Shown here piece by piece: positions 40,916 to 45,433 of a stretch of DNA of 45,433 nt. Below the pieces are notes generated by a model, which saw only the letters and a program-made list of their open reading frames with translations, had not been told where the DNA came from and searched no databases. The translations under genes were made by a program, and so were the position numbers. Each line of letters opens with the position of its first letter. The stretch's first letter is position 1. The DNA comes from Terriglobia bacterium (GTDB taxonomy: Bacteria; Acidobacteriota; Terriglobia; Terriglobales; Acidobacteriaceae), in contig JAIQEU010000024.1 of the NCBI GenBank assembly GCA_020073665.1, positions 1-45,433 of the forward strand. The letters run 5' to 3'.

Positions 40916-41501
40916 CCTGCAACTCCAGAAACCGCTCCACGCTGCGCACGTACACGTCAGCGAAGTCCGCCACCGGGCGCCGCGTCTCGATCAACTGGAT
41001 GGCCTCGCCTAGCTTCCAACTGAGCGAACACAACACCGCCAGCGCCATCATCGGGGCCCGGTGCACCCCGGCGGCGCAGTGAATAAACAATTTTGTGCCT
41101 TCTTCGTCCAGAGCTTCCAGCGCAAAATCCACGCCCCGCTGGAAGACCTGAGGCGGCTTCGGCTGGAAATCGTCATCAACGGGATTCCATAACACCTTGA
41201 TGCCGTGCGGGTCGGCCAGCGCCGTGTCGTCGAACTCGATCTGCATGTCGATGATGTGCGTCACTCCCGCACGCCTCACCGCCGCCATGTTGTCCCCGTT
41301 CCAGATTCCACCCCCGACCGCGATCCGGCCGGTAACCCATGTCATGTCCATTCGGCTGTCCAACCGGGCGCTCGCTTCCAAGTCTGTGTCGAGGTTCGCC
41401 GGCCTTTTGATCTTTGCCATCCTCGCAAAGACTTCGCGGCTTCTGCCCCCAAACGCATTGGCGGACGCCTGCTCCACGAAGTCCGAGGCCGACGATTTCA
41501 T
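40890..41501 (-). CDS. Dual-specificity protein phosphatase
   Basis: A 203-residue Cys-dependent phosphatase of the PTP/DSP superfamily. The P-loop is HCAAGVHRAP at 141-150, with nucleophile Cys142 and Arg148; a general-acid Asp is likely at 109-111 (NPVDDD). The preceding strand-helix pattern (IAVGGGIWNGDNMAAVRRAG, VTHIIDMQIE) is typical of DSPs. The ATG (41501) overlaps the stop of the upstream basic-protein gene as ATGA; a start at 41420 (MAKIKRP) is also possible. The first 40 residues are not conserved-looking. The last residues (GTGRRSRV) are encoded by a repeat cluster, so the natural C-terminus may have been remodelled. Substrate unknown; DSPs also occur in phages. Confidence 0.85.
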   Translation of the reverse strand: MKSSASDFVEQASANAFGGRSREVFARMAKIKRPANLDTDLEASARLDSRMDMTWVTGRIAVGGGIWNGDNMAAVRRAGVTHIIDMQIEFDDTALADPHGIKVLWNPVDDDFQPKPPQVFQRGVDFALEALDEEGTKLFIHCAAGVHRAPMMALAVLCSLSWKLGEAIQLIETRRPVADFADVYVRSVERFLELQGTGRRSRV

Positions 41502-41869
41502 TCTACGGCATCCTCGGCCGCCACCATCGGCTCTGGCTTACCCGCATTCGTTACTTCAGTTTCCACCCTGGGATCTTCCGGCAGTCCAAGACGCCGAATC
41601 AGCCGGCTCGCGATCGATTCTCCACTCCCCGCCTCTTCCTTCCCCGTCGTCGGATACAGCCCGATCATCTCGAACAGGAATTTCATCGCGGCGTAGTGGC
41701 CCTTCTCTACTTCCGCCATCGTGGTTTCCACCATGCTGACGGCCTCATTGCCTACCAGGCCGGTGATTTCCTTGCGAACCGCTTCCAGATCAACTGGCTT
41801 CCGCGCCCTAGTGGCCCGCGCCTTTGCCTTCGCGCCCTTGCGCCCCGTCTTGTTTGCGGCTTTCTTCAT
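41498..41869 (-). CDS. Basic-tailed hypothetical protein upstream of the phosphatase
   Basis: A 123-residue protein: a Lys/Arg/Ala-rich N-terminus (KKAANKTGRKGAKAKARATR) and a helical acidic body (VRKEITGLVGNEAVSMVETT, then FLFEMIGLYP). I do not recognise a family; the size and helix content would fit a small DNA-binding or terminase-small-type protein, but this is a guess. The start at 41869 has TTGGGA upstream; an alternative ATG is at 41893. Coupled by ATGA to the phosphatase. Preceded by a terminator-like hairpin at 41901-41934. Confidence 0.6.
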   Translation of the reverse strand: MKKAANKTGRKGAKAKARATRARKPVDLEAVRKEITGLVGNEAVSMVETTMAEVEKGHYAAMKFLFEMIGLYPTTGKEEAGSGESIASRLIRRLGLPEDPRVETEVTNAGKPEPMVAAEDAVE

Positions 41870-41900
41870 GGTTCCCAACTCGCCCCCAGACATTTCTGCG

Positions 41901-41934
41901 GAAAAAGGAAAGGGCACGCTCTAGAGCGCGCCCT
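41901..41934 (-). terminator. Hairpin with T-rich tail upstream of the basic protein gene
   Basis: On the minus strand AGGGC-G-CGCT-CTAG-AGCG-T-GCCCT is followed by TTCCTTTTTCC. The stem has one mismatch. It resembles an intrinsic terminator that would end transcripts from upstream, or an attenuator in the leader of the next gene, since the start codon is only about 30 bases on. Confidence 0.55.
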
Positions 41935-42072
41935 GTATGAAACCCGCTATGAATGCCGTTTGCTCGCCTTACTCCTGAGCTATTGTTACTTTCTCTACCC
42001 TTTCTTTTAGAATATCACATCCGAGGGGTAAACTCCGCCACACTTTTCACAATTATTTTCGAGATTATGCAC

Positions 42073-42101
42073 TTGACACAAGGTTGCCAGTCTGGTACTA
42101 T
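42073..42101 (+). promoter_or_regulatory. Strong sigma70-type promoter of the insertion sequence
   Basis: TTGACA (42073-42078), a 17-base spacer and TACTAT (42096-42101). It reads towards the transposase with an approximately 160-base leader that is antisense to the 52-residue ORF. Confidence 0.65.
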
Positions 42102-42104
42102 TCC

Positions 42105-42263
42105 TCATGATGATTTCTTCTGTGAAACTGGTTTTAGGTCGCGATTATTTTGGCCCTTTACGTGCTTACGGATTGCCTTCACGATCTCAGGATGGAAGAG
42201 GTGCTTCAGTGCCTCTTCGTCCGTCATCTCCATCGGATGCTTCTTTGATTTCTTTTTTGGCAT
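42105..42263 (-). CDS. 52-residue basic ORF divergent from the transposase
   Basis: ATG at 42263 (complement), 52 codons, beginning MPKKKSKKHPMEMTDEEALK and ending KPVSQKKSS. AAGG lies about 6 bases before the ATG. The product is highly charged: a basic start, an acidic stretch (EMTDEEAL), a helical centre (HLFHPEIVKAIRKHVK) and a basic end. Its ATG is only 9 bases from that of the transposase in the opposite direction, and the whole frame is antisense to the transposase leader. It is too regular in composition to be dismissed as chance, but I know of no family. A role in controlling transposition is one possibility. Confidence 0.5.
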   Translation of the reverse strand: MPKKKSKKHPMEMTDEEALKHLFHPEIVKAIRKHVKGQNNRDLKPVSQKKSS

Positions 42264-42272
42264 GGTGACCTT

Positions 42273-43181
42273 ATGACAGAAGCAATTGACCTCTGCGAGT
42301 TGGTAGAACGGTTCCCGGATGACCAGCGCTGCCGCACATACCTTGAACGTTTGCGCTGGCGTGATGGCGTGCGCTGCCCGAAGTGCGGGAGTGAGCGTAT
42401 CTCGTCGATCTTGAAGCGCGACCAGTTCGATTGTGATTCATGCCGCTATCAGTTCTCGGCCACCGCTGGCACCGTCTTTCACGATACCCACCTGCCGCTG
42501 ACGAAATGGTTTTTGGCTGTGTATCTGATTTGCCAGTCCCGCAAGGGAATGTCCGCAAACCAGCTTAAGCGCATGCTGCGAATCAACTATCGCACAGCTT
42601 GGTATCTCTGCCACAGAATCAGGCACGCAGTTGAGCAGACCGGAGAGCCGAAACTTGATGGCACCGTGGAGATGGACGAGACCTACGTAGGCGGAAAGAA
42701 AATCGGCTGGGGCGTCTATGCTGGCAAGAAGGCCAAGGAAGTAGTAATCGGAATCCGTGAGCGCAAAGGCCCACTCCGTTTCTTCCATGCGGAGGACGCG
42801 AAGTCCGGCACGCTGGCGAAGTACATCCAGGAGAACATCAGCGGGAACGTGAGCGTAATCGTTACCGACGATCTCGGCGTATACCCGTTCGCTATGAAAC
42901 ACGCTGGCGTACCGGCAGAGAAACATCACTCCGTCAATCACAGCAAGAAAGAGTACGTGCGCGGTGACTTCCACACCAACAGCGTGGAGTCGGCCTTTTC
43001 TCTGCTCAAGCGCGGGATCGTGGGCACATGGCATAAAGTTTCCGCGAAGCATCTCGCGGCCTATCTCGACGAAATGGTATGGCGCTTTGACAATCGAAAG
43101 AACCCGTTTCTGTTCCGTGACACCATGATGAAGCTCATTCAATCTGACAACCTCGAATACAAAGAACTCACGGCTGCTTAA
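42273..43181 (+). CDS. IS1595-family transposase (ISXO2-like)
   Basis: A 302-residue DDE transposase. An N-terminal zinc ribbon has Cys35, Cys38, Cys54 and Cys57 (CPKCGSERI, FDCDSC). The DDE/ISXO2 domain has the first Asp at 135 in MDETYVGG, the second at 199 or 200 (VIVTDDLGVY), and the final HTNSVESAFSLLKRG (about 234-248), where Asn236/Glu239 fall at the third catalytic position. The frame is intact at full length, so the element may be active. It is the only plus-strand gene in this part of the window, consistent with insertion into a minus-strand gene set. Confidence 0.93.
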   Translation: MTEAIDLCELVERFPDDQRCRTYLERLRWRDGVRCPKCGSERISSILKRDQFDCDSCRYQFSATAGTVFHDTHLPLTKWFLAVYLICQSRKGMSANQLKRMLRINYRTAWYLCHRIRHAVEQTGEPKLDGTVEMDETYVGGKKIGWGVYAGKKAKEVVIGIRERKGPLRFFHAEDAKSGTLAKYIQENISGNVSVIVTDDLGVYPFAMKHAGVPAEKHHSVNHSKKEYVRGDFHTNSVESAFSLLKRGIVGTWHKVSAKHLAAYLDEMVWRFDNRKNPFLFRDTMMKLIQSDNLEYKELTAA

Positions 43182-44032
43182 ATTTCGCACCTGTTCCACA
43201 CGAGATCACGTGTAGCCGTATCATGACCAGGCGGCTGCAAGATGGCGCACTCCGAAGTGTCCAGTCGATGACCTGTCATGGTTTTCCACTGGGCATAGCC
43301 AAGGACGTAGAGTTTGACCTTACCAGTCTCGATGGCATCCACATAATCTTGGTCAATTGGCCCGAACGAAAGGGTTCCCCACGTGGCCTTCCCTACTCCG
43401 ATTTCAGTTCCCTTCATCCCTTTCGCTTTCAGTTCTGACTTCCACGGCTTCACGACTGTCTCATCGAAGTTGGCGACCACTTTCTTGTCCGTCCACTGCG
43501 GCGGCTTTCGCTGAAGATCAATTATGGCCAGACTATAGACTGCACTTGCTTCCTTCACGGGCTGCTGACTAGCATTCCGGGCATAGACATTGAAAGCAAT
43601 CGGAGCGTTAGCGGCAAGCAGAGGATCATGCGGAGTGATCTCGGCTATTTGCAAAAATCCATCGCCAGATTGAAAGCCGTTTTGCATATGCGGCAATTTC
43701 TTTGTGCTGACAGGGCTGCCAATAGATGTTGAGGCCTGAGATGAGAATTTGTCCTCCCATTGTTGCTGCATCTCCGTCAACTTCTTTCCTTCGGCGGTTT
43801 GCCCCCTTTTGATCTCTGCTATATCCGCCCCTATGTTGGCACCTCTATACGCGACCAGGATTGTGGCCACTACTCCGAGAACAGCGAAGCCTACGAACAT
43901 CGCTTCATATATGTTCTTTTGCTTCTGCGTTAACTCGTGTGTGGTCACTCGCCACCCCAGAATCCCGGTCGCCGCCTGAGTGATAGCAGCGACTGCAACT
44001 AGTAAAATGTCAATGAATGAAGTCCAAGGCAT
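43178..44032 (-). CDS. Two-span membrane protein with C-terminal domain
   Basis: A 284-residue protein. Two membrane helices (about 5-25, FIDILLVAVAAITQAATGILG, and about 41-63, MFVGFAVLGVVATILVAYRG) are followed by a short coiled segment (EIKRGQTAEGKKLTEMQQQW) and a beta-rich domain (from about 110) with FNVYARNASQQPV and VKLYVLGYAQWKT. The ATG at 44032 has AAGGAG upstream; the regulator gene overlaps it by 34 bases. It ends four bases inside the transposase gene, so the C-terminus (WNRCEI) lies at the insertion junction. No function recognised. Confidence 0.7.
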   Translation of the reverse strand: MPWTSFIDILLVAVAAITQAATGILGWRVTTHELTQKQKNIYEAMFVGFAVLGVVATILVAYRGANIGADIAEIKRGQTAEGKKLTEMQQQWEDKFSSQASTSIGSPVSTKKLPHMQNGFQSGDGFLQIAEITPHDPLLAANAPIAFNVYARNASQQPVKEASAVYSLAIIDLQRKPPQWTDKKVVANFDETVVKPWKSELKAKGMKGTEIGVGKATWGTLSFGPIDQDYVDAIETGKVKLYVLGYAQWKTMTGHRLDTSECAILQPPGHDTATRDLVWNRCEI

Positions 44033-44703
44033 GATGCACACTCCTTCGCCTGACTCGCCTTATGCGAAGCAGTGTACCTTGCTTCAAATGCATAATCCCG
44101 ATTATTTTCGCAATCAATGCAGCAACTTGAGAGATTTCCACAGCCTTCCCCCTCTTGACAAGATTTCCCCGGCTCGGTTTTCGCGTCCACCAGCGCGTTC
44201 AGAATCCCGCCCCGCAGAAACGTTTCGCTCAGCCGGTCTAACGCTTCCGGCAGGCGGCGTTCAATCGTGCGCATCCCGCAGTTCAGCAACCTCGCCGCCT
44301 CCTGGCGTGAGTACTCCTCCAAGATGATGGTCGCCACCAGTTCCTGTTCGAACCGGTCCAACTTCTCCAGGCTGCGCTCCACGTCGTGCACGAAGATCAC
44401 CGTATCTTCGAAGGTGGATGCCTTGTACGACGTCACTCGCGAGCGAAAAAACTCTCGCCCCAGCAGCGAGGGCAGCCGTCCAACTTCCACTGAAAGATGC
44501 AGATACCTCTTCAGCAGGGCCACCGTCCGTTCCCGGTAAAGCCACAATCCCGGATCCGCCGGAACGTACTCGGCCGCGTACGGTCTCGCTGCTTCGCCCT
44601 CCGCTGGCGACGGCTCAGGTGTGCCCGCCACGGCTATGGCTTCCTCTTCTCCCTCCAGGAGCACCGCCACTGCGGTTAAGTCAGGAATCACCGCGCTAAT
44701 CAT
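43999..44703 (-). CDS. Sigma-70 region 4-like regulator
   Basis: A 234-residue protein with a helix-turn-helix of sigma region 4 type at about 115-160: SLEKLDRFEQELVATIILEE, YSRQEAARLLNCGMRTIERR, LPEALDRLSETFL. There is no region 2, so it would not work as a full sigma factor; phage late regulators and some anti-sigma-like proteins share this layout. The C-terminus is Cys-rich (CQEGEGCGNLSSCCIDCENN) and may be a chance extension or a metal site. The ATG (44703) overlaps the stop of the zinc-ribbon gene as ATGA and has GAGGGAGGG upstream. Confidence 0.72.
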   Translation of the reverse strand: MISAVIPDLTAVAVLLEGEEEAIAVAGTPEPSPAEGEAARPYAAEYVPADPGLWLYRERTVALLKRYLHLSVEVGRLPSLLGREFFRSRVTSYKASTFEDTVIFVHDVERSLEKLDRFEQELVATIILEEYSRQEAARLLNCGMRTIERRLPEALDRLSETFLRGGILNALVDAKTEPGKSCQEGEGCGNLSSCCIDCENNRDYAFEARYTASHKASQAKECASCLGLHSLTFY

Positions 44704-44945
44704 GCATTCCCTCCCTCGCCGCAGATCAGTGCCCGCCGGTTGTAGAAGCCTTCCATGTCTGAGTAATGTTCCACCTCGCTTTGCCGTTTGATTCGAAGCC
44801 GGTGCGCGGCCGATTCGGACATCTTCGCCACGCACGTCTCGCAATACACCTCCTCGGTCCCTTGCTCGCGCAGCCACAAGTTGCCGCAGCGCTCGCAATA
44901 TTTCAGTTCCAAAGCAACAATTTCCACTTCCATGATTGCCTTCAT
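44700..44945 (-). CDS. Small zinc-ribbon protein
   Basis: An 81-residue protein with a zinc-ribbon: CERC at 17-20 and CETC at 35-38, then a helical tail (AAHRLRIKRQSEVEHYSDME). The ATG at 44945 has GGAGG upstream. It is coupled to the sigma-like gene by ATGA. No function known; the pair may form a regulatory unit. Confidence 0.72.
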   Translation of the reverse strand: MKAIMEVEIVALELKYCERCGNLWLREQGTEEVYCETCVAKMSESAAHRLRIKRQSEVEHYSDMEGFYNRRALICGEGGNA

Positions 44946-45025
44946 ATTGCCTCCATAAACGCGATAGATGAGTCCTATGAATAAGTCATGAATTGCGTTG
45001 TTCTGACGACCGACGACGAGCAACT

Positions 45026-45061
45026 AAAAAAGCCCTGCGCCGATTGCTCGGTCACAGGGCT
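45026..45061 (-). terminator. Rho-independent terminator
   Basis: On the minus strand AGCCCTG pairs with CAGGGCT (45031-45037 and 45055-45061), with a 17-base loop region, followed by TTTTTAG. It would end transcription of the gene at 45127-45342 before the zinc-ribbon gene, so the zinc-ribbon operon must have its own promoter. Confidence 0.75.
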
Positions 45062-45126
45062 CGTTTCTCTTACGATGGCCTGCTTGGATTATTTAGTTAT
45101 GAGTGCCTTATGCGACGAGCGCGGTC

Positions 45127-45342
45127 CTAAACCGCTGCCTCCGATCGTTGCCGGAAATAGCCCTCCTCGTAGCCGGATTTCAGCACGCGGCCGTTCTGCA
45201 CCACGACGCTGACCCGGCCGGTGAACTGGATCGACTTCAACAGCTGTTCCATTGCAGCCGAAAGCACTTCCGCGGCGCGCACCTTGCGGCGAAACTCCAC
45301 GAACCTGCTCCCTTCGTTCTCGGATTGTGAATTCGTGACCAT
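45127..45342 (-). CDS. Small hypothetical protein (DUF2292-like?)
   Basis: A 71-residue protein with a helix (FVEFRRKVRAAEVLSAAMEQ) followed by beta-strands (GRVSVVVQNGRVLKSGYEEG), a helix-plus-hairpin layout similar to small DUF2292 proteins. AGGAAAG lies upstream of the ATG at 45342. The match is a recollection of pattern and weak. Monocistronic: it has its own promoter and terminator. Confidence 0.6.
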   Translation of the reverse strand: MVTNSQSENEGSRFVEFRRKVRAAEVLSAAMEQLLKSIQFTGRVSVVVQNGRVLKSGYEEGYFRQRSEAAV

Positions 45343-45388
45343 GCTCTTTCCTGTACCGCCAAAATATGAAGTTATAAATGTCGCTCAT

Positions 45389-45416
45389 CCTATAGCTTAT
45401 GAGATACCTAAGTCAA
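45389..45416 (-). promoter_or_regulatory. Predicted promoter of the 71-residue gene
   Basis: On the minus strand TTGACT (45411-45416) and TATAGG (45389-45394) with 16-base spacing. The leader would be about 40 bases, with AGGAAAG near the ATG at 45342. Confidence 0.45.
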
Positions 45417-45433
45417 GAACACGATTGTGCATT

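Larger units (their letters stand above)
42073..43181 (+). mobile_element. IS1595-family insertion sequence (core)
   Basis: Coordinates cover the promoter and transposase only; the ends were not resolved. The left end is probably before 42073 (possibly around 42024, GGGGTAAACTCCGCCACAC). The right end is close to the transposase stop, because the minus-strand gene that ends at 43178 appears to keep a natural C-terminus. I could not find matching terminal inverted repeats or a target duplication by eye. Confidence 0.6.

Noticed and set aside
42024-43220. Exact IS ends and target duplication
   Set aside because: Candidate ends (GGGGTAAACTCC on the left, sequence after the stop on the right) do not form a convincing inverted repeat by eye.
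1-45433. CRISPR arrays, rRNA and tRNA genes
   Set aside because: No regularly spaced identical repeats, and no tRNA- or rRNA-like sequence was recognised by eye on either strand.

Overview
The window looks like a chromosomal segment of an Acidobacteriota-type, lipid-A-making (diderm) bacterium with roughly 60% GC. This is inferred from gene content: LpxA/LpxI/FabZ, a Ser/Thr kinase fused to a periplasmic beta-propeller, several secreted DUF4440/SnoaL-like and DinB-like proteins, a TonB-like transducer, a Zn-type HemB and a lysine-rich style of protein termini. No rRNA, tRNA or CRISPR array was seen.

Region 1 (1-5100) is accessory. A minus-strand, tightly coupled three-gene operon encodes a DruA/DUF4338-like protein, a NurA-like nuclease and a HerA-like hexameric translocase. 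DruA is a component of the Druantia anti-phage systems and HerA-NurA is a DNA end-processing machine, so the trio is a good candidate for a compact defence system of a composition I cannot match to a named one. It is flanked on its right by short dispersed repeats.

Region 2 (5101-24022) is mostly housekeeping and envelope biology: lepA, a secreted amidohydrolase, maf, tatA, an M20 peptidase, fabZ-lpxA-lpxI, a kinase-propeller sensor, a DinB protein, a Gfo/Idh oxidoreductase (possibly lipid-A sugar related), a TonB-like protein, tdh, a DUF1287 protein with a Tat-like signal, a DUF1572/DUF4440 pair and a lone hydantoinase-B-like gene.

Region 3 (24023-37390) carries a 14-residue lysine-rich micro-ORF, a MerR regulator, mutS2, a multi-membrane-span histidine kinase, hemB (with an extra internal segment) and a 2-oxoacid dehydrogenase locus: lpd (E3), lipB, E1 alpha, E1 beta, a membrane-anchored cytochrome c, and E2. 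LipB supplies the octanoyl group that becomes the lipoyl cofactor on E2, so the locus joins enzyme subunits and cofactor supply.

Region 4 (37391-45433) is a second accessory region, nearly all on the minus strand: a zinc-ribbon protein, a sigma-region-4-like regulator, a two-span membrane protein, an IS1595-family insertion (plus strand, with a divergent 52-residue ORF), a dual-specificity phosphatase with a coupled basic partner, a secreted tail-fibre-like protein translationally coupled to a small coiled-coil/TM protein, a small hypothetical, a lipoprotein and another small hypothetical. It resembles a remnant of a phage or phage-derived tail module, but no capsid, portal or terminase gene is visible.

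Two genome-scale traits recur. Several families of short dispersed repeats sit in intergenic spaces and in some cases inside coding frames (lipB, maf). Many genes have a -10-like hexamer 7-13 bases before the start codon and no Shine-Dalgarno sequence, suggesting leaderless or near-leaderless mRNAs. Start sites below were chosen by Shine-Dalgarno position, family alignment from memory and coupling to neighbours; no database search was possible.
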